Both the position numbers and the translations under genes were made by a program. The notes under the pieces were generated by a model. That model was given only the letters and a program-made list of their open reading frames with translations. It was not told where the DNA came from and did not search any database. A DNA stretch of 64,000 bases, from positions 124,001-188,000 of the forward strand of contig JAXLZZ010000004.1 of assembly GCA_046350675.1 (NCBI GenBank). The letters are read 5' to 3'. Positions 17,390 through 25,985 of the stretch are shown here, piece after piece (positions within the stretch are counted from its first letter, which is position 1; the number at the start of each line of letters is the position of its first letter). This stretch comes from JAXLZZ01 sp046350675 (GTDB taxonomy: Bacteria > Patescibacteriota > Saccharimonadia > Saccharimonadales > UBA4665).

Positions 17390-17839
17390 ATGTCTAGTAA
17401 ACAGTCTCAAAATGGTACTGTTGAAGCTAAGAGAATACATCAATTTTTAGCCTCTCAAAAGTTTGGCAGTCTAGGGACGGTCAATGCCGATGGTGACCCG
17501 TGTGTGACGGTAGTTTTTTATACAATCGATGACCAATTCAATATCACCTTTAAAACCAAGTCGCAAACCAAACTATGCAAGAACCTAAACCATAATGATC
17601 ACGTTATGTTTCTGGTTTATGATGTGCCCTCTCAAACTACTACGCAAATTGCTGGCACCATCCAAAGAGTTAATGTCGAAGACCAGACGAACCCAAAACC
17701 AGAAAGCTCTGGCTTTCAGACGCCAATATCAAAACTCAAGGCTGGCGAGCTAGTAAGTTGCAAGTTGCAACCTGCAAGTATCAACATGAAGGTATATTCT
17801 GGCGACGAAGCGGAAACGCTGAACTTGAGCTTCGATTAA
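17390..17839 (+). CDS. Pyridoxamine 5'-phosphate oxidase-fold flavin-binding family protein
   Basis: The 149-residue protein has the split-barrel PNPOx pattern: N-terminal FLASQKFGSLGTVNADGDP, then VVFYTIDDQFNITFKTKSQTK and VMFLVYD. Members bind FMN, F420 or heme and have varied redox roles; this one cannot be assigned. It is divergent from the cytochrome-b/molybdenum operon and shares a CRP/FNR-like operator with it, so it may be co-regulated. A TAACAT box 9 bases before ATG 17390 is a weak -10 candidate. It is the last gene of the island. Confidence 0.8.
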   Translation: MSSKQSQNGTVEAKRIHQFLASQKFGSLGTVNADGDPCVTVVFYTIDDQFNITFKTKSQTKLCKNLNHNDHVMFLVYDVPSQTTTQIAGTIQRVNVEDQTNPKPESSGFQTPISKLKAGELVSCKLQPASINMKVYSGDEAETLNLSFD

Positions 17840-18024
17840 CAGTGTACGTAGAGCATATAATTTAGAGTGTAGCAAGTTTTTGCCGTCAAATCTCCACCCC
17901 TGTCAGCTCACAAGAAATGGGACACGACTGTATATGGCTTGCTGTGTCTCATTTGTCTCACTTTACCCTTAAAACTGTTAAATATGAGACAGTGGTCTAG
18001 TTCCAGACCCGTGTGTTCCGCCAG

Positions 18025-18056
18025 ACTAAAAGACCGGCCTAAGTCGGTCTTTTAGT
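18025..18056. terminator. Strong bidirectional hairpin terminator at the right edge of the island
   Basis: A 14-bp stem (one G-U pair) with a 4-base CTAA loop; arms ACTAAAAGACCGGC and GTCGGTCTTTTAGT. The A- and T-rich outer arms allow termination in both directions. It follows a TCCGCCA like the tRNA-Ser 3' end, so it is probably the original tRNA terminator. Confidence 0.8.
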
Positions 18057-18101
18057 TTGTTGGGCAGGATGCAAACCCGAAGGGTTCGGCGGACGAGGAA
18101 C

Positions 18102-18188
18102 GGAGAGCAGGAATGTGCTTGCATGTTCTTGTCGAGTACCGCAGGAAGGAGTGCGCTGAAGGCGCGCGATATCCTGTTCTCTCCGCCA
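18102..18188 (+). other. Long imperfect hairpin ending in GCCA, candidate small RNA or tRNA remnant
   Basis: GGAGAG-CAGGA (18102-18112) pairs with TCCTG-TT-CTCTCC (18172-18184), with a 2-base bulge, then UGUGC/GCGCG inside. The 3' strand plus GCCA looks like a tRNA-Ser acceptor end, but no T-loop or anticodon arm can be drawn. A small AACCC/GGGTT hairpin precedes it (about 18073-18085). The 3' end abuts the TATACT box of the next gene. Confidence 0.4.
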
Positions 18189-18210
18189 AACAATTTGCTA
18201 TACTTGCAAT

Positions 18211-18522
18211 ATGGGAAGCCCCGAGAACAAACCTTCCTGGACACCCTTTGACAGCGAAAAGCACAGACAAGCATTGGGCAAACGCGCAGACATTAGCTTT
18301 ATGCCGGACCCATTTGATCCACGCATCGACACTGATGGTGATCCTGCACGAGAAGCAACCCTCGCGGCAATTGAAGCAGGCGCGCTACCGTACACGAAGA
18401 CTCCCGAAGACCTCAGCAAAACAGCTGGGGAGGTATTTGGCACCACCGACCCAGATGAGCTACGCGCTAGAATCGCGGAAGAATCCATAGCGTTCAACGA
18501 GTTTGAAGCTGGCAATAATTGA
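18211..18522 (+). CDS. Unknown small acidic protein
   Basis: I do not recognise this 103-residue hydrophilic protein, which is rich in Asp, Glu and Pro (FMPDPFDPRIDTDGDPARE) with no membrane segment or Cys. A TATACT box (18199-18204) lies 6 bases before the ATG, supporting the start and a leaderless transcript. It is the first gene after the island and is likely a core gene. Confidence 0.65.
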   Translation: MGSPENKPSWTPFDSEKHRQALGKRADISFMPDPFDPRIDTDGDPAREATLAAIEAGALPYTKTPEDLSKTAGEVFGTTDPDELRARIAEESIAFNEFEAGNN

Positions 18523-18547
18523 CAAAGCTTGACGCCTGTGCTATAAT
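18519..18547 (+). promoter_or_regulatory. Perfect sigma70 promoter of the 18554 gene
   Basis: TTGACA (18519-18524), 17 bases, TATAAT (18542-18547), then ATG 6 bases later. It is the clearest consensus promoter leading directly into a start codon in the window. Confidence 0.88.
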
Positions 18548-18553
18548 TATTAT

Positions 18554-18757
18554 ATGGACATTGAGGGACTATTTACGACCGACTCGAGTGTAGAGGGTGG
18601 AACGCATATACATATAGAAGCCGTTAAGATAGGCGAAGTAACAATCGCCAACTCGTTTTGCTCTGAGCACACGGCGGATCAGGCGAATTATTTCATGAGA
18701 CCAGACGGAGTACTGTTCACGCCTGAAGAATGCTCCCCTATATACGTATTCGAATAG
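18554..18757 (+). CDS. Unknown 67-residue protein with its own consensus promoter
   Basis: I do not recognise it. It is a small soluble protein with two Cys (NSFCSEH, PEECSP) and two His that could bind a metal or form a disulfide. Expression is supported by a perfect TTGACA-17-TATAAT promoter 6 bases before the ATG; there is no room for a ribosome site. Confidence 0.65.
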   Translation: MDIEGLFTTDSSVEGGTHIHIEAVKIGEVTIANSFCSEHTADQANYFMRPDGVLFTPEECSPIYVFE

Positions 18758-18810
18758 GGGCAGGTACTAACACTTCTGCAACAGGCTTCACAAGTGATAC
18801 AATATTGGTT

Positions 18811-19170
18811 ATGCTTGTGGCGGATTTTTTGACGTGGTGGTACGGGCAAGGGTGGAAGTCAGTTTTTGCCAGTTTTGGGCCGCGCCTGCAAGGAGTCCAG
18901 GATCTTTTTTCGGTTAAACAACTCCTTCGAACGTTATTTGAACCATGGCGTCGTATTATTACCTATCCGGGCGATAGTTTTGCAGAGAAATTTAGAGCGT
19001 GGGGCGATAACGTTGTTAGTCGTGCCGTTGGCTTCACCGTTCGTTGCCTGATGTTGCTGGCCAGTGTATTAAGTTCCGCCGCTGTACTCGCTTTTACTCT
19101 GTTCGAAGCCCTTGTCTGGCCGCTTCTACCGCTTGCCATACCGCTACTTATCATCTGGGGGTTGCTATGA
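18811..19170 (+). CDS. Small membrane protein preceding a Clp ATPase
   Basis: The protein (about 119 residues) has an amphipathic N-terminal half (FLTWWYGQGW, LRTLFEPWRRI) and one or two C-terminal membrane helices (about 70-118). ATG 18811 is chosen because TACAAT (18798-18803) lies 7 bases upstream. Its stop overlaps the ATG of the membrane-anchored Clp ATPase (ATGA), so the two are translationally coupled and probably work together at the membrane. The function is not known. Confidence 0.75.
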   Translation: MLVADFLTWWYGQGWKSVFASFGPRLQGVQDLFSVKQLLRTLFEPWRRIITYPGDSFAEKFRAWGDNVVSRAVGFTVRCLMLLASVLSSAAVLAFTLFEALVWPLLPLAIPLLIIWGLL

Positions 19171-21530
19171 ACTCTGGTCTCAATCTAAACACGCGCCGCG
19201 CACGAGAAGCCCGGGCTGGGAAACGCGTTGGTGCAACAGGACACACCCTATTACTCGTTATTGCCGGTGCGCTGGGAGGTATGGCCGTTTGCGGGCTGAT
19301 TATTGGGTGGCCGTTTGCTCCGTCATTTTTAGGTTTAGCACTCGCGGCACTCTTGCCGGCAATTTGGTATAAACGTGAACTGGCCATCGTACCCGCCACA
19401 GGCACTGACCTAGATGGAAGGCTTTCTGTGGATGTACTCGCACGGTTAAAACCTGGCCAAGAACTCACTCCTCAATCACTCTGGCAAGCGCTCAATAACC
19501 ACTGGCAAGCAAATTTCTTCTCAAATCATTTACTGGTCGACAAAGAAACAATCAGCTCCATGCTCAGCAACCAGCAGGGTGATGCAGCTAAGGTTTTACA
19601 AACAGCAACCCAGATTGCCGATCAAAATGAATCACAGACGATAGAATTAGGGTTTATTGTGGCAAGCTTACTGCAAACATCCCCACAATTTATGCAGTCT
19701 ATGCAGCAGCACAAAGCTCAGGCGGGCGACATACAAGCGATGGCTGCTTGGCTGGCCCGAGGCATCAAAGATATGCACCGAGCAAAACAGAATTTTGGTG
19801 GCGTGGGTCGTGACTGGGCATTTGGCTATACGCCACTGTTAAACCGTTTTGGGCGCAATATTAGCCAGGCAGTTGTACAATACGGGGCCAACTTTGGCGC
19901 GCTCATGGGCTCAGACGGTGTACGAAACATTGAAGCGGCGTTTAATAATCATGCTCGAGCAATCATACTGCTGGGTGAAGATGGTATCGGAAAAACAACC
20001 AGCGTCAACGCTCTCGCTGAGCGGCTAATAGAAGGCAATACGGTCCCAAGCCTGGCTTATCATCAAGTCGTATCGCTCAATGCTACCGATATAACCTCAC
20101 GCGCACGCGGCCCGGGTGAGCTAGAGCAGATCATGATCAGCCTTGTCAACGAAGCGTCTCACGCCGGCAACATGATTTTATTCTTCGATGATGCACAGCT
20201 CTTTTTCTCAGAGGGGCCAGGCTCATTCAACGCCACGCAAATCTTGCTTTCGATTGTGCAGGCACAAGCCGTGCCAATGATCTTTGCTACCACCCCAAGC
20301 GACTTCCAACGCTTGCGTAATACCAACCAAAGCCTAGCCAACCTACTGACACCCGTGACGCTCCAAGAGATGCCGCAGACAACTGTCATGCAGGTTCTAG
20401 AGGACAGTGCTGTGGGACTAGAAGCACGCAACAAAGTACTTATTGCCTACGAAGCATTGCACGAAGCTTACGCATTGAGTGGTCGCTATGATCAAGACTT
20501 AGCCTATCCTGGCAAAGCGCTAAAATTATTAGAGCAATCTGTGGCACACGCTAATCAGTCCATCGTAACCGCCGCGAGCGTGCAACAAGCGGTGGAGCAA
20601 TCCTATGGTGTCAAAGTCAGCACTGCTGCGCCGCAAGAAGCCGATGCGTTGCTGCATCTCGAAGATGCCATCCACCAGCGCATGATTAACCAAACCTACG
20701 CTGTCAGTGCGGTATCCAGCGCGTTACGCCGCGCAAGAGCAGGGGTGACCAACCCTCGCCGGCCAATCGGCAGCTTCTTGTTCCTCGGCCCAACAGGTGT
20801 CGGTAAAACTGAACTCGCTAAGGCCATTGCTGCCACGTACTTTGGCGATGAAAGCACCTTGATCCGCTTAGATATGAGTGAATACCAACAGCCCGAGGAC
20901 GTGCAGCGCCTACTCTCAACAGGGCAAGAAGAAGCCACTAGCTTGCTGATGAACATTCGGAAGCAGCCGTCGGCTGTAGTACTGCTCGACGAGATTGAAA
21001 AGGCTCATCCGAATCTGTTAAATCTACTACTCCAGCTACTAGATGAAGGGCAATTGACAGACAGTGCCGGAAAAACCGCTTCATTCAAAGATGCGGTCAT
21101 AATCGCAACTAGCAATGCTGGTGCACAGACCATTCGCCAACGTATCGAGCAGGGTGAGTCGTTAGAAGCATTTGCCAATATACTTACAGACGAGCTCATC
21201 AATGGCGGTCAATTTAAACCGGAGCTCATAAACCGCTTCGACGACATCATCTTATTCCGTCCACTTAATCCTGAGGAACTCGGCCAGGTGGTGCTGTTGA
21301 TGCTCAATCAAGTGAACGAAACATTGGCGAATCAGAATATATCGGTACAGCTCACCCCGGCGGCAATCCAAAAAATCGTAGAGAATGGTAACGACCCCCG
21401 TCTCGGCGCCCGACCAATGCGACGCGCACTGCAAAAAGCAGTTGAAGACACCGTGGCCGAGAAAATCTTAAAAGGTGAGATCCAACCAGGGCAGCAAGCT
21501 ACGCTCGACGCACCTGACCTACAGTTTTAG
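19167..21530 (+). CDS. Membrane-anchored ClpA/B/C-type AAA+ ATPase
   Basis: The 787-residue protein has two AAA+ modules. The first has GEDGIGKTT (about residue 270) and Walker B MILFFDDAQ; the second has GPTGVGKTE (about 541) and VVLLDEIEKAHP. A C-terminal ClpB D2-small domain follows (DPRLGARPMRRALQ). Unlike cytosolic Clp proteins it has two hydrophobic helices near the N-terminus (about 28-72). No ClpP-loop tripeptide is obvious and no protease gene is adjacent, so an unfoldase or remodelling role at the membrane is as likely as proteolysis. ATG 19167 overlaps the previous stop by 4 bases. Confidence 0.9.
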   Translation: MNSGLNLNTRRAREARAGKRVGATGHTLLLVIAGALGGMAVCGLIIGWPFAPSFLGLALAALLPAIWYKRELAIVPATGTDLDGRLSVDVLARLKPGQELTPQSLWQALNNHWQANFFSNHLLVDKETISSMLSNQQGDAAKVLQTATQIADQNESQTIELGFIVASLLQTSPQFMQSMQQHKAQAGDIQAMAAWLARGIKDMHRAKQNFGGVGRDWAFGYTPLLNRFGRNISQAVVQYGANFGALMGSDGVRNIEAAFNNHARAIILLGEDGIGKTTSVNALAERLIEGNTVPSLAYHQVVSLNATDITSRARGPGELEQIMISLVNEASHAGNMILFFDDAQLFFSEGPGSFNATQILLSIVQAQAVPMIFATTPSDFQRLRNTNQSLANLLTPVTLQEMPQTTVMQVLEDSAVGLEARNKVLIAYEALHEAYALSGRYDQDLAYPGKALKLLEQSVAHANQSIVTAASVQQAVEQSYGVKVSTAAPQEADALLHLEDAIHQRMINQTYAVSAVSSALRRARAGVTNPRRPIGSFLFLGPTGVGKTELAKAIAATYFGDESTLIRLDMSEYQQPEDVQRLLSTGQEEATSLLMNIRKQPSAVVLLDEIEKAHPNLLNLLLQLLDEGQLTDSAGKTASFKDAVIIATSNAGAQTIRQRIEQGESLEAFANILTDELINGGQFKPELINRFDDIILFRPLNPEELGQVVLLMLNQVNETLANQNISVQLTPAAIQKIVENGNDPRLGARPMRRALQKAVEDTVAEKILKGEIQPGQQATLDAPDLQF

Positions 21531-22240
21531 TCAATTACCGTGCCAGTGGTGTGACCCTGTGCGGCCTTGGCGATATTGCCCGATTGCATGGCATCAAATA
21601 TAACGATTGGCATCTCTTGTTCAAGGGCAAGGCCCATAGCCGCTTTGTCCATAACTTTTATGTGTGTATCCTCTACAGCCGCCTGGAACGTCATATGATC
21701 TACCTTATGCGCGTTATCATACTTGGAAGGGTCTTTATCGTATACACCATCAACTTTGGTGGCTTTAAGCACTACTTCACAGCCTAGCTCAAGCGCCAAC
21801 ACCACAGCAGCTGTGTCAGTAGTTAAGTACGGACGTCCGGTACCACCAGCTGTGATCACCACACGACCTTTTTCGAGGTGCTTCTCCGCCAAACGATGCA
21901 CGAAGGGCTCAGCGACCTGATTCGCAAATATATTCGATAGGCAACGTGTCTTTACACCTTCATGCTCAAAGATATCCGTAAGGGCGAGGGCATTCATCAT
22001 AGTAGCCAACATACCGATGTGATCGGCAGTGACCCGTTTAATACCGTTACCAGCCAACTGTGCGCCGCGTGCAAAATTGCCGCCGCCAACCATAATTACC
22101 ACTTGGGTGCCATCTTCGGCAACCTTTTTTATTTCATCAGCAAGCCAGGTGCATAACTCGGCATCAATGCCGCTTTCGAACTTTCCAGCGAGCTGTTCAC
22201 CAGACAGCTTAAGTAATACACGTTTGTAAGGACGACTCAT
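21527..22240 (-). CDS. pyrH: UMP kinase PyrH
   Basis: The 237-residue protein has the amino-acid-kinase fold of bacterial UMP kinases: KLSGEQLAG, GGGNFARG, DHIGMLATMMNALAL and TGRPYLTTDTAA. It phosphorylates UMP to UDP and is usually hexameric and GTP-regulated. It converges with the Clp gene (4-base overlap of the 3' ends) and is divergent from xthA. pyrH usually sits with tsf and frr; that context is absent here. Confidence 0.96.
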   Translation of the reverse strand: MSRPYKRVLLKLSGEQLAGKFESGIDAELCTWLADEIKKVAEDGTQVVIMVGGGNFARGAQLAGNGIKRVTADHIGMLATMMNALALTDIFEHEGVKTRCLSNIFANQVAEPFVHRLAEKHLEKGRVVITAGGTGRPYLTTDTAAVVLALELGCEVVLKATKVDGVYDKDPSKYDNAHKVDHMTFQAAVEDTHIKVMDKAAMGLALEQEMPIVIFDAMQSGNIAKAAQGHTTGTVID

Positions 22241-22291
22241 CTAAACAGTAAGTCTAGCAAATAACTCCGTAGAAAGCTATACTTACAACAT

Positions 22292-23092
22292 ATGATTACG
22301 GTTTATTCATGGAATGTGAACGGTATACGGGCTGTTGAGCGCAAAGGCTTATTCAAGCCGTTCCTGCAATCAGAACAACCTGACATACTATGCCTACAAG
22401 AACTTAAAGCAAAGCCAGAACAGATTGAAGTCGACATTGATGGCTACGATGCGTTTTGGTATTCGGCCGACAAGCCGGGGTATAGCGGCACAGCCATTTT
22501 AAGCAAAATTCCACCGGTGCAAGTCATCAACGGATTTCCTGAAAAAATTATTAAAAAGCACAACGTCAGTGGTGATACGTATGGCAATCCAAATCTTGAA
22601 GGCAGGGTGGTTGCTGCCGAATTTGAAAAATTTTGGGTCGTAACTGTTTATACGCCAAATGCCAAAGATGATTTAAGCCGCATCCCGCTTCGACATAAGC
22701 AGTGGGACCCAGCCTTTTTGGAGTATTGCAAAGAGCTCGAGAAATCTAAGCCTGTAGTGTTCTGTGGCGATCTCAATGTCGCGCACACCGAAGACGACCT
22801 GGCAAACCCGAAGCCAAACAAAGGCAAAAAAGGTTTTACAGAAGAAGAAAGATCAGGCTTTCAAGCATTTGTAGATGCCGGTTTTGTTGATACATTCCGC
22901 ATATTCACCCAAGGCAACGGCCATTACAGCTGGTGGTCGCATTTTGCAAAATCACGCGAACGAAATGTTGGCTGGAGAATCGACTACGTACTCGTCTCGG
23001 AAAGCCTCAAACCAAAAGTTGAAGCTGCCAATATTCATGCGGATATCATGGGCTCTGACCACTGTCCGGTATCTGTTACACTTGCTGTATGA
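22292..23092 (+). CDS. xthA: Exodeoxyribonuclease III (AP endonuclease)
   Basis: The 266-residue EEP-family nuclease has WNVNGIRA, QELKAKPEQ (metal-binding Glu), GDLNVAH and the C-terminal GSDHCPV motif. It cleaves abasic sites in base-excision repair. TATACT (22278-22283) lies 8 bases before the ATG. The stop overlaps the next start (ATGA), and a three-gene chain (xthA, hydrolase, NUDIX) is coupled this way, mixing DNA repair with nucleotide-pool cleaning. Confidence 0.96.
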   Translation: MITVYSWNVNGIRAVERKGLFKPFLQSEQPDILCLQELKAKPEQIEVDIDGYDAFWYSADKPGYSGTAILSKIPPVQVINGFPEKIIKKHNVSGDTYGNPNLEGRVVAAEFEKFWVVTVYTPNAKDDLSRIPLRHKQWDPAFLEYCKELEKSKPVVFCGDLNVAHTEDDLANPKPNKGKKGFTEEERSGFQAFVDAGFVDTFRIFTQGNGHYSWWSHFAKSRERNVGWRIDYVLVSESLKPKVEAANIHADIMGSDHCPVSVTLAV

Positions 23093-24000
23093 ACCTAGAG
23101 TTTATTTCGTTTGAAGCAACTGATAAGATCGTGCTTCCGGGTTTATTGTATAAGCCCGATAAACCAACAAAGCAAGCCACTATTTGGCTGCACGGTATGG
23201 GTGACAACGCGGTCTTTTATAAGCCAGCACTTATTAATCAACTCGGTAAGGCTCATTGCGAGCAGGGTATCGCATTTTTAGCCTTCAATAATCGTGGCGC
23301 TCATAATCGTAAACGTCTCAAAATCGCTGACGAAGCCTTACCAGAAGAAGATAGAAGCTACCAAGGCGGGAGCTATTACGAGCTGATCAGCGATGCGCCA
23401 AAAGACATCGACGGGGCAGTACGATTTCTCAAAAACCGAGGCTTCACCAAACTATATCTCGCTGGCCACAGTACTGGCGCAAACAAAATTTGTGTCTACG
23501 ATTCTCAGACGCAACATACACCCTTCAATAAATATATCCTGGCGGGCCCGGGCGATGACACCGGCATCTTCTTTAATGAGCTAGGTGCAAAAAAATACTG
23601 GGCTGCGCTCCAACACGCCGCCAAACTGCTCAAAGAAAAACCGCTGCAAATTATGCCAAAATACACGGGCATGTATCCGTTTAGCGTGCAGTCAACGTGG
23701 GATATCCTCAACCCAGACGGTAATTACAACACGTTCCCTTACTATGAATATAAAACGGAGCGACTCGGCAAAAAAACACTCTTCGGAGAGTACCGCAATA
23801 TTAAAAAGCCAACGTTGGTAATCATTGGTGAAGACGACGAGTTTATACACGCGACTGAAGCACTCGATACATTGCTGCACTGCACCGATGCTTCGATGAT
23901 TAAGCAACATGATTTTGAACTCGTAAAGAAGGCAGATCACAGTTTTCGTGGCAACGAATCTGTATTCGCGCAACAAGTCGTAGACTGGATCAACAAATGA
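23089..24000 (+). CDS. Alpha/beta hydrolase
   Basis: The 303-residue soluble hydrolase has a nucleophile elbow GHSTG (about residue 124), the acid in IGEDDEF and the catalytic His in KKADHSFRG. The oxyanion region HGMGDN is near the N-terminus. It resembles DUF1749-type esterases. The substrate is unknown. It lies between xthA and a NUDIX gene with 4-base overlaps on both sides. Confidence 0.85.
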   Translation: MNLEFISFEATDKIVLPGLLYKPDKPTKQATIWLHGMGDNAVFYKPALINQLGKAHCEQGIAFLAFNNRGAHNRKRLKIADEALPEEDRSYQGGSYYELISDAPKDIDGAVRFLKNRGFTKLYLAGHSTGANKICVYDSQTQHTPFNKYILAGPGDDTGIFFNELGAKKYWAALQHAAKLLKEKPLQIMPKYTGMYPFSVQSTWDILNPDGNYNTFPYYEYKTERLGKKTLFGEYRNIKKPTLVIIGEDDEFIHATEALDTLLHCTDASMIKQHDFELVKKADHSFRGNESVFAQQVVDWINK

Positions 24001-24473
24001 GCAAGCCACAATTACTGACACTTTTACTCGTTATGCACGATGGCGAAATATTGCTTGCAATGAAAAAACGTGGCTTTGGGGCAGGGATGTGGAACGGCGC
24101 CGGAGGCAAGGTAGAGCCTGGCGAAACGATAGAAGAGGCGATGATTAGAGAAACCCGCGAAGAGATCCAAATCAAGCCATTAGAATACGAACGAGTTGCA
24201 GTACACACATTTACATTTGATACTGGCAAGGTGGCTGAGGTTCATACGTATACCTGCAAAAAATGGCAGGGAACCCCACTAGAAACAGAAGAGATGGCGC
24301 CCAAGTGGTTCAAGCTCGATCAGATCCCGTATAACAGCATGTGGCCCGATGACGCACTCTGGCTCCCGTTCGTTTTAGACGGCAAAAAACTAGTCACCGC
24401 CTTTACGTTCAACGAGTACAACGAAGTGATCAACGCTCACATAGAGGTCGTGGAGAAGCTCCCAGAGCTTTAG
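23997..24473 (+). CDS. NUDIX hydrolase, MTH1-like (8-oxo-dGTPase type)
   Basis: The 158-residue protein has a full Nudix box, GGKVEPGETIEEAMIRETR followed by EEIQI. The preceding MKKRGFGAGMWNGAGGK is strikingly close to human MTH1 (NUDT1) rather than E. coli MutT. MTH1 enzymes hydrolyse oxidised purine nucleoside triphosphates. Coupling with xthA supports a role in preventing and repairing oxidative DNA damage. Confidence 0.9.
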   Translation: MSKPQLLTLLLVMHDGEILLAMKKRGFGAGMWNGAGGKVEPGETIEEAMIRETREEIQIKPLEYERVAVHTFTFDTGKVAEVHTYTCKKWQGTPLETEEMAPKWFKLDQIPYNSMWPDDALWLPFVLDGKKLVTAFTFNEYNEVINAHIEVVEKLPEL

Positions 24474-24495
24474 ATCCACCTGCTACACTGAAAGC

Positions 24496-25215
24496 ATGGA
24501 GACACCCCGACCGTACGCAGCATTTGATATCGATGGCACAATTATCCGCTGGCAACTATATCACGCTTTGAACGATGCCTTAGTAAAACGTGGCTTAATT
24601 GATGCGAAGGCTTTTGCAACAGTTCGCGAAGCACGCATGAGCTGGAAGCGCCGAACAGGTGATGACGCTTTTAGCGCCTATGAATCAGAGATGGTTCGTG
24701 TGTTCGACGAACATTTGCCCAAGCTTCGGTATGAAGATGTAAAAACAGTGACTGATACAGTAATCGATGAGTATAAAGATCAAGTTTACACCTTCACGCG
24801 GGACTTACTGCGTGAACTAAAATCAGAGGGCTACCTGCTATTTGCCGTGTCAGGTTCACCAAAGTTCATCGTAGACCCGTTGGCTAAGCACTACGGTTTT
24901 GATGATGCTGTAGGAACCTATTATTCAGTCGAAAATGGCATTTTTACTGGTGATAAAGACTTGAGCATGGGTCGCAAACCAGAGCTACTTCGTAAGCTAA
25001 TTACAAAATATGGGGCAATATCTACTGGCAGTGTGGCAGTTGGTGATAGCGGCGGGGATGCTTCAATGCTTGATATGGTTGAGCAGCCGATTGCCTTTAA
25101 CCCGGATAAAAAACTATTTCATCATGCTAAAGAACAAGGGTGGAAAGTAGTTGTAGAACGAAAAAATATGGTGTACAAGCTGGAGCCAAAGAGTGGATCG
25201 TACCTACTGGCATAA
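24496..25215 (+). CDS. HAD-superfamily hydrolase, subclass IB (SerB-like)
   Basis: The 239-residue phosphatase-fold protein has motif I DIDGTI, motif II in FAVSGSPKF, a Lys in GRKPELLRK, and motif IV GDSGGDASML. Subclass IB HADs include phosphoserine phosphatases and lipid phosphatases. The substrate is unknown. TACACT (24484-24489) lies 6 bases before the ATG. The 3' end overlaps the next gene by 23 bases. Confidence 0.88.
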   Translation: METPRPYAAFDIDGTIIRWQLYHALNDALVKRGLIDAKAFATVREARMSWKRRTGDDAFSAYESEMVRVFDEHLPKLRYEDVKTVTDTVIDEYKDQVYTFTRDLLRELKSEGYLLFAVSGSPKFIVDPLAKHYGFDDAVGTYYSVENGIFTGDKDLSMGRKPELLRKLITKYGAISTGSVAVGDSGGDASMLDMVEQPIAFNPDKKLFHHAKEQGWKVVVERKNMVYKLEPKSGSYLLA

Positions 25216-25972
25216 ACAGGAATTAGGCAAGCCATTATTCCCAGATTTACTCTGGAGCCGGCCGGAAACCAAGCGAGCCAGAGGAAAGCTGCTGGTGATC
25301 GGTGGGCATTCTGAAGGGTTCACGGCACCAGCTAGAGCATACAGTGAAGCCGTTAACTCAGAGATAGGTAGTGCTCGCGTACTCCTACCGCAGCATGTAC
25401 AGAAACTATTGCCGAAGAGTTTTTCTGAAATGGAATTCGTGCCTAGCACACCGAGCGGCAGTTTTGGGCGTCAGGCACTGGCCGAACTAGTAACTGGCGC
25501 ACAGTGGGCAGACGGAGTTTTACTGGCAGGTGATTTCGGCCGAAATTCTGAAACAGCGATTCTTCTAGAGCAATTTATACAAAAATACCAGGGGCAGCTC
25601 ACACTTGCGCAAGACAGCTTACCGTACTTCTTCGAGCAATCTCTAGCTGTTCTGGATCGCAAGGACACGCTTATCGTTCCTACATTTAGCCAACTGCAGA
25701 AGCTTGCGACTGGGGCAGGCATCACCAAAGCATTTACCTCCACTATGGACCTGCTGCATTTCATCGATGCACTCCATGTATTCACTCAGACCCACAGTAT
25801 CGCCCTAGTAACGCAACATCTTGAAACAATTTTTGTTGCAGTAAATGGGCAAGTAAGCACCACCAAAAGTTCTGCAATGGATGAAGTAACGCTTGCCGCT
25901 CACGCCGCTGTCTGGTGGCTTCAGCACCCCACAAAACCATTCGAAGCAGTCACTTTAAGCCTGCTTAACTAG
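25193..25972 (+). CDS. NAD(P)HX dehydratase-like protein (ribokinase-like fold)
   Basis: The 259-residue protein resembles ADP/ATP-dependent NAD(P)HX dehydratases (NnrD, YjeF C-terminal domain): GKLLVIGGHSEGFTAPARAYSEA near the start and a long Rossmann-like core. The usual GSGDVLAG catalytic motif is not seen, so it may be a diverged or inactive member. The GTG start at 25193 overlaps the HAD gene by 23 bases; no better start is visible before the conserved core. Function is tentative. Confidence 0.6.
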   Translation: MDRTYWHKQELGKPLFPDLLWSRPETKRARGKLLVIGGHSEGFTAPARAYSEAVNSEIGSARVLLPQHVQKLLPKSFSEMEFVPSTPSGSFGRQALAELVTGAQWADGVLLAGDFGRNSETAILLEQFIQKYQGQLTLAQDSLPYFFEQSLAVLDRKDTLIVPTFSQLQKLATGAGITKAFTSTMDLLHFIDALHVFTQTHSIALVTQHLETIFVAVNGQVSTTKSSAMDEVTLAAHAAVWWLQHPTKPFEAVTLSLLN

Positions 25973-25985
25973 CATCTGAAACATG

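Larger units (their letters stand above)
8679..18023. mobile_element. Putative integrated island carrying molybdenum-cofactor and oxidoreductase genes
   Basis: The left edge is the 3' end of tRNA-Ser (TCCGCCA, 8679-8685), next to a serine recombinase gene. At the right, TCCGCCA recurs at 18017-18023 and is followed within 2 bases by a strong hairpin terminator (18025-18056), as expected downstream of a tRNA gene. The simplest reading is insertion between the tRNA and its terminator. The cargo (moaD, moaE, moeB, mobA, moeA, NNP transporter, cytochrome-b/molybdenum enzyme, flavin-type protein) is unrelated to the core genes on both sides, and several genes look AT-richer by eye. A 7-base shared core is short; serine recombinases need little core identity, so the boundaries are tentative. 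Confidence 0.6.

Noticed and set aside
18102..18188. SRP (4.5S-type) RNA
   Set aside because: The hairpin size fits and GGAAGGA occurs, but the conserved apical loop and asymmetric-loop sequence of domain IV cannot be aligned.
18026..18274. Overlapping frames on both strands over the hairpin segment
   Set aside because: They come from the palindromic, GC-rich hairpins; no frame has a start signal or coding pattern, and a real gene start (18211) overlaps them.
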